Source: Acetobacter malorum
GTDB lineage: Bacteria; Pseudomonadota; Alphaproteobacteria; Acetobacterales; Acetobacteraceae
Assembly (NCBI RefSeq): GCF_002153605.1
Contig: NZ_JOPG01000007.1
Span: 124,001 to 188,000 of the forward strand
Reading direction: 5' to 3'
DNA: 64,000 bases
Position numbers and translations under genes: made by a program. The stretch's first letter is position 1; each line of letters starts with the position of its first letter. Under the pieces are notes generated by a model. That model worked only from the letters and a program-made list of their open reading frames with translations. It had not been told where the DNA came from and ran no database searches. Shown one piece after another: positions 42,151-50,152 of this stretch.

Positions 42151-44418
42151 ATGATGATGCGTGATCGCCTGCCGGTCCTTCATTCACTGCACTGTGTCGG
42201 GCGGACTGCGTTCTTGCTGGCAACTGTTGCGGTCTTCAATGGGGGTGCCTTTGCTGCACAACAGGAGGCAACTGCGCCACAGAAAACGGCAACGCTAACG
42301 GGTAAGGTCGCGCCAGTTAAAAAGACTCCAAAAACGGAGACGCCCGCGACACAGTCCCAGAAAGATGAAAGTCTGCTGGTCACGGCCCGACGTCGCAACC
42401 AGATGGAGGTCATCAGCGGTGGGCAGCTTGGCGCATTAGGGACCAAAAAGGGGCTGGATGTACCCTTCAATATTCGGAGTTATACCTCCAGCCTGATCCT
42501 TAACCAGCAATCCCAGACGCTGGGCGAGGTTCTGGAAAATGACCCATCCGTACGCACCACTTATGGCTATGGCAATTTCTCGGAAATTTTCGTTATCCGG
42601 GGTTTTCCTGTGTATGGGGATGACGTTGCCATTAACGGTCTTTATGGCATCACGCCCCGGCAGCTTTTGTCTCCCCAGCTGTATGATCAGGTTCAGGTGC
42701 TTAATGGTGCCAGTGCGTTCCTGAATGGTGCAGCGCCCAGTGGGACGGCTATTGGGGGGAACATTAACCTGATGTTCAAACACGCCCAGAATACGCCGAT
42801 TACCCGTGTGACGGGGGATTACGCCAGTCAGGGTGTTGGCGGCGGTAGTCTGGATGTGGGGCGGCGTTTTGGGCAGGACAAAGCATATGGTCTGCGGTTG
42901 AATGTTGCGGGCCTGTCTGGTCAGACGTCTATTGATCATGAACGCCGCCACTCTGTCGCGCTGGGCGCAGATTTTGACTGGCATGATGACAAAACACGCA
43001 TTTCTCTGGACATGAACTACCAGAATCAGGGCGTAAATGGCGGACGTCCGGGGGTGTTCCTCGGTGCAGATGCAACAGGTGTGCCGCGTGTGCCCAATGC
43101 TTCTCATAATTACGGCCAGCGCTGGACGTATAATGATCTGAATTACATTTTTGGCATGCTTAATATCGAGCATGATTTATCAAAACATGTCACACTTTAT
43201 GGTGCTTTTGGTGGCCTTGGGAGTGACGAGAAAGGCAATTACTCCACTCTGACGGTCAATAATTCCCAGACCGGAGCCGCCACAGCCGGGGCTATGTATG
43301 TGCCCTATGCACAGACAAATGAAAGCACACGCGGCGGCGTGCGTGCCCATTTTGATACCGGGCCCGTTAAACATGAAATAAATGCCGGTGGGTCTGCCTT
43401 GTGGGAAGAAAGCCGGACGGCTTATTCCATGGCCCTTAGCTCCTTCGATACAAACCTTTATAATACTGCGGCAGTTCCGGCCCCGACAGAAAACTGGACT
43501 GGCGGCAATCTGGATAACCCGCTGCCAACCAGCCGTACGCAGCTCTATAGTTTGTTCTTTTCAGATACGATGTCTTTCTGGCAGGGGCGCGTCGCGCTCA
43601 CAGCTGGTTTCCGTTACCAGAATATGCTGATCAACGGATATAATGCCTATACGGATGGCTCCCGTACGTCGCATTATAGTGAGGATGCCATCACGCCGGT
43701 TGTCGGTCTTGTGGTGCATCCAACCCGACGCACGTCTATTTACTTCAATCGAATTGAAGGGCTATCGCAGGGGCCGACGGCGAGTGGCACCAATCTGGTT
43801 AATCTCGGGCAGATTTTCCCACCTTTCAAAAGTGTGCAGTATGAAGTCGGTGCTAAATACGATACCGGACGCTTCACAACGACACTGGCATTTTATCAGA
43901 TCTCCCAGCCCAATTCTTACACCGAACCGTATGGCAACAACGGCTCTTTCATTTTCCGGGAAAATGGATTGCAGCGGAACCGGGGGGCAGAATTAAGTGT
44001 AAATGGTCAGATTTTACCCGGCCTGCGGTTTAACGGTGGTGCCACGCTGATTGATGCTGATTTGCGCCGTACGGCACAGGGGCTGGATAATGGCCATACG
44101 GCTATTGGGATTCCGAATTATACCATCAACGGAAATCTGGAATATGACCTGCCGTTCCTGCGTGGCGCGACACTGGTTGGCCGGGTCGAAAATACTGGCA
44201 AACAGTGGGTGAACACGGCTAATACGGCGCATCTGCCAGTCTGGACCCGGTTTGATCTGGGCGCGCGCTATACGTTTGCGGTGGCGCACAAACCTCTGAC
44301 TTTACGGTTTGGCGTCGATAATATTGCCAACACCCGTTACTGGGCCTCAGCGTTTAATGGTTATTTGCTGCAAGGCCTGCCCAGAACTTTCAAGTTCTCC
44401 TTCACCACGGATCTGTAA
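42151..44418 (+). CDS. TonB-dependent siderophore receptor
   Basis: A 755-residue outer-membrane beta-barrel receptor. It has a signal peptide ending near GGAFAAQ, a plug domain (FNIRSYTSSLILNQQSQTLG, VLENDPSVRTTYGYGNFSE, FVIRGFPVYGDDVAINGLYG), then a barrel with a typical receptor end: RFGVDNIANTRYWASAF and a terminal Phe-rich strand FKFSFTTDL. ATG 42151 (first of three ATGs) has a GGA upstream; ATG 42115 is only 5 bp past the Fur box and has no ribosome site. It faces the small membrane/PepSY/DUF3325 set, which probably works with it. Confidence 0.9.
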   Translation: MMMRDRLPVLHSLHCVGRTAFLLATVAVFNGGAFAAQQEATAPQKTATLTGKVAPVKKTPKTETPATQSQKDESLLVTARRRNQMEVISGGQLGALGTKKGLDVPFNIRSYTSSLILNQQSQTLGEVLENDPSVRTTYGYGNFSEIFVIRGFPVYGDDVAINGLYGITPRQLLSPQLYDQVQVLNGASAFLNGAAPSGTAIGGNINLMFKHAQNTPITRVTGDYASQGVGGGSLDVGRRFGQDKAYGLRLNVAGLSGQTSIDHERRHSVALGADFDWHDDKTRISLDMNYQNQGVNGGRPGVFLGADATGVPRVPNASHNYGQRWTYNDLNYIFGMLNIEHDLSKHVTLYGAFGGLGSDEKGNYSTLTVNNSQTGAATAGAMYVPYAQTNESTRGGVRAHFDTGPVKHEINAGGSALWEESRTAYSMALSSFDTNLYNTAAVPAPTENWTGGNLDNPLPTSRTQLYSLFFSDTMSFWQGRVALTAGFRYQNMLINGYNAYTDGSRTSHYSEDAITPVVGLVVHPTRRTSIYFNRIEGLSQGPTASGTNLVNLGQIFPPFKSVQYEVGAKYDTGRFTTTLAFYQISQPNSYTEPYGNNGSFIFRENGLQRNRGAELSVNGQILPGLRFNGGATLIDADLRRTAQGLDNGHTAIGIPNYTINGNLEYDLPFLRGATLVGRVENTGKQWVNTANTAHLPVWTRFDLGARYTFAVAHKPLTLRFGVDNIANTRYWASAFNGYLLQGLPRTFKFSFTTDL

Positions 44419-44495
44419 TTGCCTGCCCGCGTGGTCATGCTTAAGTCTGGATAACATCGGGGATAAAGAGAATTTCTCTTTTGGTCCGTTTTTAC

Positions 44496-44527
44496 AAAGC
44501 CACCCTTCCGGGTGGCTTTTCTTTTTT
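44496..44527 (+). terminator. Terminator directly before the first phage gene
   Basis: AAAGCCACCC-TTCC-GGGTGGCTTT followed by TCTTTTTT is a strong rho-independent terminator. It lies 78 bp after the TonB receptor stop and only 12 bp before the ATG of the next gene. Confidence 0.9.
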
Positions 44528-44539
44528 CCGGACAAACCA

Positions 44540-44836
44540 ATGCAAGACGCACAATCTACAAGCGGCAACACGTCGTCGGGCTTGCTGGCCACTGAGGATC
44601 AGTTGCCGACAGGAACGTATTTCATCGACCAGAGCGGCGCTGTGCTGATGGCCGATACAGTCGGCACGCTTCCTGCAGACGTCACTCTTAACGGAGGCGT
44701 CTATATGGCCGGTTCGGCCACGCTGCCTGCCGGTCTGTCAGTTGATCCCACGACAGGTGTGATCCTGACGGACGGCACCACCTACTACCCCAATACTATC
44801 AATAATGTCGGCGTTCTTTGCGCCGCTTCGGAGTGA
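44540..44836 (+). CDS. Phage hypothetical protein, beta-rich, tail-associated
   Basis: A 98-residue protein rich in Gly, Thr and Val (LPADVTLNGGVYMAGSATL), probably beta-structured. There is no signal peptide. The ATG is 12 bp after a terminator U run and has no ribosome site, an odd arrangement seen again at 47772. It leads the tail-fibre group. Function unknown. Confidence 0.6.
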   Translation: MQDAQSTSGNTSSGLLATEDQLPTGTYFIDQSGAVLMADTVGTLPADVTLNGGVYMAGSATLPAGLSVDPTTGVILTDGTTYYPNTINNVGVLCAASE

Positions 44837-44842
44837 TTCTTC

Positions 44843-45916
44843 ATGACTTATGGCGCACCAGCTAATCTTGACCTGTCTGCTTGCATCCTGTCCACGGATG
44901 GAGGAAAAACTAGCCAGACACTTGCAGCATTGGGAACGTCTGTTGCGAGCACTGCATCAGCTCTGATCACAGTGCAGACTGACGTTTCTGGTGTAAAAGA
45001 AGATGCCGAAAAGGCATCTTATGACGCAGAAGCCGCCCAAACTGCCGTGTCAAACTTAGGAACAACATACATTCCGCAGACATCTTTCATGGCGGCGAAT
45101 GGGGTTCCTAAACTAGACAAAAATGGCCAGTTTTGCACCCCCCCAAACGTGGGCGGAAATAGTTGGATCAACCTTGGAGGGTATGTCTTAAACTCTGACG
45201 GGTCTACAGCAGTAGATACAGCCTGTCAGGTGATTCGTATTCAGCAGTCAGTAACTCCATCTGGTGGTTCTCCTATTGGCGTAACAATTAATACATGGGC
45301 GAACAACGGTAAGGCTTGGATAGCTTATAATGCTGACACTCTCCACCCTGACACAGACGGTGGAGCAAGCCTTGGTTCTGCTGATCATGCATGGGCAAAC
45401 ATTTATTCTAAAACTGCCGTGCAGGTTACATCCGACATGACGCAAAAGACCCTTATGGGGCAGGTCGGGGCGGACAACTTCGCTGAGGCTGCAACGCTGG
45501 CCAAAGCGATCTCCAGTGTTGCCACGATTGGTTACAAACTGAACGATGCTATTGCAGCCAAGGGAGCTGCTGAAGCACGGATACATTTTGGCTATTCAGC
45601 CCAAGACGTGTGGGCGGCTATCGTTAAGGCGGGGTTAGACCCGTCAAAATATGCGCTTATCACAAAAAGCCCGGTTTACACGGTGAAGGATGTCCCCACA
45701 GGTGAGAAGCTGGCCGACGGGACGGCAGTCACTACCAGGACGGGCACCCAAGAAACGGACGAAAAAGGTGATGCTGTTTACCGCCTGATGCTACGTTACG
45801 ACCAGATTTACGCGCTGCTGATCTGGTATCAGGCGCAACAGCAGAGCGCATTAGAATCGCGGATCGTTGCTCTGGAAGCTAAGGCTAACGCAACGACATC
45901 AGGGAGCGCTTCCTGA
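44843..45916 (+). CDS. Phage tail fibre with C-terminal S74 intramolecular chaperone-like domain
   Basis: A 357-residue protein. The N-terminal half is fibre-like with a short helical coiled region (about 30-65) and Gly/Asn-rich repeats. From about 175 the motif LGSADHAWANIYSKTAVQVT leads to TSDMTQK and the later HFGYSAQDVWAAI, matching the Peptidase S74 domain, which trimerises the fibre and then cuts itself off at the Ser-Asp. A short C-terminal coiled coil (ALESRIVALEAKANA) follows. It would bind the host surface. It starts 6 bp after the previous stop. Confidence 0.75.
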   Translation: MTYGAPANLDLSACILSTDGGKTSQTLAALGTSVASTASALITVQTDVSGVKEDAEKASYDAEAAQTAVSNLGTTYIPQTSFMAANGVPKLDKNGQFCTPPNVGGNSWINLGGYVLNSDGSTAVDTACQVIRIQQSVTPSGGSPIGVTINTWANNGKAWIAYNADTLHPDTDGGASLGSADHAWANIYSKTAVQVTSDMTQKTLMGQVGADNFAEAATLAKAISSVATIGYKLNDAIAAKGAAEARIHFGYSAQDVWAAIVKAGLDPSKYALITKSPVYTVKDVPTGEKLADGTAVTTRTGTQETDEKGDAVYRLMLRYDQIYALLIWYQAQQQSALESRIVALEAKANATTSGSAS

Positions 45917-46326
45917 TGTCCACCCTGCTGGATTTCTCGTTGGGGGTCGCAACCGGAGCGCGTGGAGACACGCTCTCCGGAGCGCAACTGGTAGACGCCG
46001 TTACCAGCGGCACGCCCATGACAGCCATTATCAGCCCCGGTGCTACCTGCGTCCTGTCTTATGCGAGGTCTGGCGATAACGGTTATCGTATCATGCTGGA
46101 TGTCGCATGCTCTCTGTTTCTCTCTGGTGGAGAGCAAGGGCAAATTCAGATCATGCGTGTGCTGCTCATTCAGCCTCCTGATGGCAACTGTGTGGTCACA
46201 TGGCCAGCGAATGTTATCTGGCCCGACGGCATGCCGTTTGTGGACAGTCGGTCCGGCAAAGTGACCTGTGCCGAAATTATGTTCGATGGTGACAGTCGCT
46301 ATTACGGGAGACGGATCTTTGGCTAA
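45916..46326 (+). CDS. Phage tail-associated hypothetical protein
   Basis: A 136-residue beta-rich protein overlapping the fibre gene by 1 bp (TGATG). The end, with VVTWPANVIWPDGMPFVDS and CAEIMFDGDSRYYGRR, is like the C-terminal strand region of small phage tail proteins. Other parts give no match I can name. It is probably a structural or adhesin accessory. Confidence 0.6.
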   Translation: MSTLLDFSLGVATGARGDTLSGAQLVDAVTSGTPMTAIISPGATCVLSYARSGDNGYRIMLDVACSLFLSGGEQGQIQIMRVLLIQPPDGNCVVTWPANVIWPDGMPFVDSRSGKVTCAEIMFDGDSRYYGRRIFG

Positions 46327-47704
46327 ATCCTATCCAACGCCGACCACCGGCTACACCGATAATGGTGGACTGGTACAGCGTGGCGTTAACAATATTGCGG
46401 AGCAGTGGGATTACGTTACGGTTCCCGCGCCGTCACAGCCTTGGCGTATTCTGATTGAGGGCGATCTGCCCACGCCGGCAACCACGCCGTCCGTTTCGGT
46501 GTCTGTTTTCAACGGGAACCTTCCTTTGTTCTCGGCATCGGGAACGTGGCAGGTGCAGGGGCAGAGCAGCGCAAACGCAGATAAACATAACTGGAAGCTG
46601 AAGCTGCGCAATGCAGTGACCGGCAATAAGCTGTCTGTTAAAATTGGTGACTGGTTCCCGATGAGCAGCGTCACGCTGAAGGCTTACGGGACAGACAGGA
46701 CGCTCGTGCGCGACAGCCTGACAACGGATATCTGGCGTCAGGTGCATAGCTATCCTGCCGGTCTTCTGGCCCCTCAGTCAGCCTATCGCTATTGGGATGC
46801 TACAGATTTAGGCACGCATACGTCTGCCCTCTTCTGCACGGCAGGTTTCCCTGTTGAAGTCTGGCAGAATGGCGATTTTCTGGGCCTTTACGTGCTGCGC
46901 AGCCCTGCTGACGTTAATGACTACCTGATGGATGCTAGCAATAATCAGCATATCCTGATCCAACCCCAGCATGCCAACGGGTTATGGGACGGTACGTTCC
47001 ATTCCACAGAATGGTCCGTACAGTCTCCTGCGATCAGCGGCTACGATGATCAGGACGATATTTCGACATCCTCCCCTGATATCAATGCAGCTTGCCAGCG
47101 GATTATCGGTTGGATGGGGGCATGTAACAACGGCACGACTGACGCGAGAGCCACGTATAGGCAGTATTTGGATCTGATCTCGTTCTTGGATTATGTGCTG
47201 GTTTGCGAGCTGTCAGGGTCGTTTGACAGCATGCAGAATAACTTTGAACTCGGCAGCTGGGATGCTACCGCATCTAGCGGTCTCTGGTATTTCTGGCCCT
47301 ATGATGAAGACGAAACGTGGGGGCTGGTTTTCTTCCTGACTGGCATCCAATCCGATGCGGATCAAATTGGATGGGTTACTAAAAAGGGTGGTAAAGCAGA
47401 TCAGGATCCGGGCTTTTTTAATCTGGCGCATACCGTGTTCCTGCCGGAACTACGGGCACGTTGGCGTGAATTGCGGGATGCAAGCATTATTTCCTCACAG
47501 AATATCAATGCAGCGATCAAGCGTCAGGTTGATCTGATCGACCCGGCGTCAATGGTGCAGGATATTGTAAACTGGCCGCTCGATATTGCGACTGGCGCTC
47601 CTGCCGCAATGCAGGCGGGAGGGAAATGGTCAGTTGCGTATATCATGCAATACGCGGCAACGCGCATCGCATGGATTGATGCGCAGTGGGGCTATAGCAG
47701 CTAA
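46319..47704 (+). CDS. CotH-like kinase family protein in phage module
   Basis: From TTG 46319 (GGGAG 8 bases upstream) the protein is 461 residues. It shows CotH kinase features: PWRILIEGDLPTP, WQVQGQSSANADKHNWKLKL, LKAYGTDRTLVRDSLT, TAGFPVEVWQNGDFLGLYVL and FWPYDEDETWG. CotH proteins phosphorylate spore-coat or secreted proteins; phage copies are less well studied. It could modify the fibre or a host surface protein. An earlier start (GTG 46268 or ATG 46286) would overlap the upstream gene more deeply. Confidence 0.7.
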   Translation: MAKSYPTPTTGYTDNGGLVQRGVNNIAEQWDYVTVPAPSQPWRILIEGDLPTPATTPSVSVSVFNGNLPLFSASGTWQVQGQSSANADKHNWKLKLRNAVTGNKLSVKIGDWFPMSSVTLKAYGTDRTLVRDSLTTDIWRQVHSYPAGLLAPQSAYRYWDATDLGTHTSALFCTAGFPVEVWQNGDFLGLYVLRSPADVNDYLMDASNNQHILIQPQHANGLWDGTFHSTEWSVQSPAISGYDDQDDISTSSPDINAACQRIIGWMGACNNGTTDARATYRQYLDLISFLDYVLVCELSGSFDSMQNNFELGSWDATASSGLWYFWPYDEDETWGLVFFLTGIQSDADQIGWVTKKGGKADQDPGFFNLAHTVFLPELRARWRELRDASIISSQNINAAIKRQVDLIDPASMVQDIVNWPLDIATGAPAAMQAGGKWSVAYIMQYAATRIAWIDAQWGYSS

Positions 47705-47733
47705 CAAACTGACTGCCCATACGCATAAAACAT

Positions 47734-47756
47734 ACCGCCGTGTGGGCGGTTTTTTT
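47734..47756 (+). terminator. Terminator between CotH-like gene and lysis cassette
   Basis: ACCGCC-GTGTG-GGCGGT followed by TTTTTTT, 29 bp after the CotH-like stop and only 15 bp before the next ATG. The left arm and a GCCCATAC further upstream could form a competing pairing with GTGTGGGC, so conditional read-through is possible. Confidence 0.85.
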
Positions 47757-47771
47757 GTATCCGGAAAACCT

Positions 47772-48278
47772 ATGACTGAAGAACAGAGCGGCATAAGTGT
47801 CGCGACTGATGGTGATCTGCGCGAAATTATTGGCGGTCATGAAATTCGTCTCGCTGCCGTTGAGCGTCGGCAGGACGCGACGGATGGAAAGCTGGACGGT
47901 ATCAGCAAGGACCTTGCGACGATGCGGGCAGAAGAGAATGCGCGCACTGTGGCGACCACAGCCGGAATAAGCCGTCTGGAAGTGCGGGTGTTTGATCTCG
48001 TTACCCAACTCGCAAAACTTACAGGTGCGCAAGAAAACCAGAACCGGCTTTCTGAAGAAAACCTGCGCCGTTGGCGAACACGATCAGTAATCATTGGGAT
48101 TATTTGCACCATTGCTGCGGCAGCAGGTGGCACCGTTCTTTCCAGCCAAACGTGGGATAACTACCTGTTTGGCAATGTCGGGTTCCTGCACCGCCACCCC
48201 CTTCCAGTTCCTGCGCCGCAACCCCAACAGCAAGACACTGTGTATGCGCTGGCTCCCCGAAATTGGGAAAAATCATGA
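47772..48278 (+). CDS. Coiled-coil membrane protein, phage lysis-associated
   Basis: A 168-residue protein. An N-terminal helical region (about 15-100, e.g. LREIIGGHEIRLAAVERRQD) is followed by a single membrane segment (SVIIGIICTIAAAAGGTVLS, about 115) and a Pro-rich tail. The order resembles XhlA-type or other small phage lysis accessory proteins. It has no Shine-Dalgarno: the start lies just after the terminator. It overlaps the next gene by ATGA. Confidence 0.6.
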   Translation: MTEEQSGISVATDGDLREIIGGHEIRLAAVERRQDATDGKLDGISKDLATMRAEENARTVATTAGISRLEVRVFDLVTQLAKLTGAQENQNRLSEENLRRWRTRSVIIGIICTIAAAAGGTVLSSQTWDNYLFGNVGFLHRHPLPVPAPQPQQQDTVYALAPRNWEKS

Positions 48279-48709
48279 CATCGACATTACCAATCACTGA
48301 CTTCGCGCAGGCAGCGGCTCGCACGGCCTGGGGCGAGGCGCGGGGGGAGGGAAAGCGTGGCATGCAGGCGGTTCTGAACGTCATCGGCAACAGGGCGACA
48401 CATCCGGGCTGGTGGGGGCATGATATCGCCGGGGTATGTCAGGCTCATGCCCAGTTTTCCTGTTGGAATACAAATGATCCAAACAGAGAAAAACTTCTGA
48501 CAGTGACTGATTCAGACATGCAGTTTCGTGAGGCTCTGGCTCTGGCTAGCTGCCTTGTGAAGGGCTGCCTGCCTGACCTGACTGGCGCAGCGGACCACTA
48601 TTATGACTGGCGTGGTCAGCGACCCCGTTGGGCGCAAGATCGCTTTTATAAATGCACTATTGGCTATCACAGATTTTATCGTGTTGGCCTGAGAGGAGAT
48701 GGGACGTGA
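48275..48709 (+). CDS. Cell-wall hydrolase, SleB family (putative endolysin)
   Basis: A 144-residue protein of the Hydrolase_2/SleB type: RTAWGEARGEGKRGMQAVLN near 15-34, then VIGNRATHPG, a long loop with QFSCWNTNDPN and a C-terminal AADHYYDWRG. SleB-family enzymes are lytic transglycosylases or amidases; in a phage they act as endolysin. There is no signal peptide, so release needs the adjacent holin-like protein. Overlaps both neighbours. Confidence 0.78.
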   Translation: MTSTLPITDFAQAAARTAWGEARGEGKRGMQAVLNVIGNRATHPGWWGHDIAGVCQAHAQFSCWNTNDPNREKLLTVTDSDMQFREALALASCLVKGCLPDLTGAADHYYDWRGQRPRWAQDRFYKCTIGYHRFYRVGLRGDGT

Positions 48710-49023
48710 CAAACAGCACGCAAAGCGCCTTTGCGGTTAATGCGGCCAAGATTGGGGGCATCACTACGGTGGTGCCCCTTTTGTTTTCAGAAATTCCGGA
48801 ACCGTGGAGTTCGGTCATCTCCGGGGTGATCATCATCTGTGGAGGTGTCACTGCGGCAATCCAGCCCCCGCAAGCGGGCAGCAAATGGATGATTCCCTAT
48901 CAGGTTGTTTCCGCCATTGGCCTAAACATTGGCTGGGCTGTCAATCATATTGGGGCGCGGGTTGAGGTCTCTCAGGGGCTGCCTGCGCAAGACTCACCTA
49001 CCGGGCAGGACAAACATTCATGA
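48706..49023 (+). CDS. Holin-like small membrane protein
   Basis: A 105-residue protein from GTG 48706 with GAGGAG upstream. Two hydrophobic regions (ITTVVPLLFSEIPEPWSSVI and VISGVIIICGGVTAAIQ, then a short WMIPYQVVSAIGLNIGWAV) suggest two or three membrane passes. Its place between hydrolase and lipoprotein fits a holin. No specific family is recognised. Confidence 0.6.
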   Translation: MTNSTQSAFAVNAAKIGGITTVVPLLFSEIPEPWSSVISGVIIICGGVTAAIQPPQAGSKWMIPYQVVSAIGLNIGWAVNHIGARVEVSQGLPAQDSPTGQDKHS

Positions 49024-49568
49024 TCCAGTCCCGTCGTAATTTCCTTCGCTCTGCTAGCCTTATGGCTGCTGGTGGCACACTCACGGCTTGCACAGTTACG
49101 ACAAGTGGCAAAATGACAGCGCTTACGCTTAACACGGCAAGGGTCAAAGCCTACGCACAGGCCGGTATCAATGCTGTCACAACAATTCTCAGCATAACGG
49201 CCGTGTCCACCGCTATGGGGGCTCCGGCTGTGGCCGTTATTGAGGCGGCAGGGGGCGCTTTGTCCACTGCATTCTCTGCGTTGGCCAGTGAGACGAATGG
49301 GAGTCTGACAGTCAGCTACGACAACACCAGTTTCAAAACGCGCATTGATACGCTGCTGGTGGATCTCAACAATGTTGCCCTGGCACTCCGGGCCGGGTTG
49401 GTGGCGGCTCAGCAGACTGTGACCAACACCGTGATCAATACAGCTATTATCACCTTTAACGCGCTGCAGACCGTGATTGATGCGTTTGAAGGAGTTCTTG
49501 GTATCAACATGACAAACGTCACAGATGAACAGGAGGCAACAGCACTCTCTGTGCTGGCAGTGCAATGA
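49020..49568 (+). CDS. Phage-encoded Tat-type lipoprotein
   Basis: A 182-residue protein with a twin-arginine motif (SRRNFLRSASLMAAGG) and a lipobox LTAC at about residue 25. The mature part is Ala/Thr/Val-rich and mainly helical. A lipoprotein at the end of a lysis cassette is the expected place of an outer-membrane spanin, but Tat export would be unusual. It overlaps both neighbours by 4 bp. Confidence 0.6.
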   Translation: MIQSRRNFLRSASLMAAGGTLTACTVTTSGKMTALTLNTARVKAYAQAGINAVTTILSITAVSTAMGAPAVAVIEAAGGALSTAFSALASETNGSLTVSYDNTSFKTRIDTLLVDLNNVALALRAGLVAAQQTVTNTVINTAIITFNALQTVIDAFEGVLGINMTNVTDEQEATALSVLAVQ

Positions 49569-49678
49569 CAGGCTTTGAGTGTGGCCTGATCCTGGGTAGC
49601 CTCACTACGTTGGTGTTGGGATCTGGTCTCGCGATGTTGCTGTTATGGAAGAAACGTCGGAATGATCCGTTTAGTTGA
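49565..49678 (+). CDS. Tiny single-pass membrane protein of the lysis cassette
   Basis: A 37-residue protein overlapping the lipoprotein stop (ATGA). It has one hydrophobic helix (CGLILGSLTTLVLGSGLAML) then WKKRRNDPFS, a basic cytoplasmic tail. Tight coupling to the cassette supports it. Function unknown; could be an i-spanin-like or holin partner. Confidence 0.5.
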   Translation: MTGFECGLILGSLTTLVLGSGLAMLLLWKKRRNDPFS

Positions 49679-49872
49679 TCAGGCTGGAGCAGCCGTCCTC
49701 CAAACCGCTTCAGACACGATCTGATAGGTAAGTTGCAGTCTGCTGGTCATTGATTGCCACGTGTGATCATCTGGCGCACGAGAAAAAACGATATTGATTG
49801 TCTTGCACGCAGTGGCGCTGGGAACAGAGCTTCCTGCAGAACGTTTTCGTTCAAAATAGGGAGGACGCGTCC

Positions 49873-49998
49873 ATGGAAAAACTGTCTGAGGACTTCAAAG
49901 CTCGCCAGAAACCGGTGGCCCGCATTATTGTTGCTGTGAGTGCTGCACTGGCGGGTTTCCTGATCATGCTGTTCCGGTCGATCAAAAAAACCAGATAA
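49873..49998 (+). CDS. Small membrane protein (41 aa)
   Basis: ATG 49873 has GGGAGG about 9 bases upstream. The product starts MEKLSEDFKARQKPVARIIV and has one membrane segment (IIVAVSAALAGFLIMLF), then RSIKKTR. It lies 194 bp after the phage module and just before a strong terminator, so it may be a separate unit. Function unknown. Confidence 0.5.
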   Translation: MEKLSEDFKARQKPVARIIVAVSAALAGFLIMLFRSIKKTR

Positions 49999-50025
49999 TT
50001 TCTGAAAATCCAGTTCTTTAAAAAC

Positions 50026-50072
50026 GGCCCGGTTCTTTCTGCTTTATGCAGAGGAGCCGGGCCTCTTTTTTT
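50026..50072 (+). terminator. Strong terminator after the small membrane gene
   Basis: Long stem GGCCCGG...CCGGGCC with inner pairing TTCTTT/GAGGAG and TGC/GCA, followed by TCTTTTTTT. It closes the rightward phage-derived stretch. Confidence 0.92.
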
Positions 50073-50152
50073 GATTCTGGACGCTTTCTGAATCAGTTTT
50101 GAAAATCCTGAAACATCAGGCGGTTAGGAATGCTGACATAATCCCGGTAAGA

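Larger units (their letters stand above)
44540..49678 (+). mobile_element. Phage-derived tail-fibre and lysis module (remnant)
   Basis: Nine rightward genes of phage type: four with tail-fibre or surface character (one S74-type fibre, one CotH-like), then a coiled-coil membrane protein, a SleB-type hydrolase, a holin-like protein, a Tat lipoprotein and a tiny membrane protein. The last five are tightly coupled. No integrase, portal, capsid, terminase or tail tube is seen, so it is a remnant or a domesticated cassette. tRNA-Leu about 800 bp downstream could mark an old attachment region, but I see no duplicated tRNA end. Confidence 0.8.
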
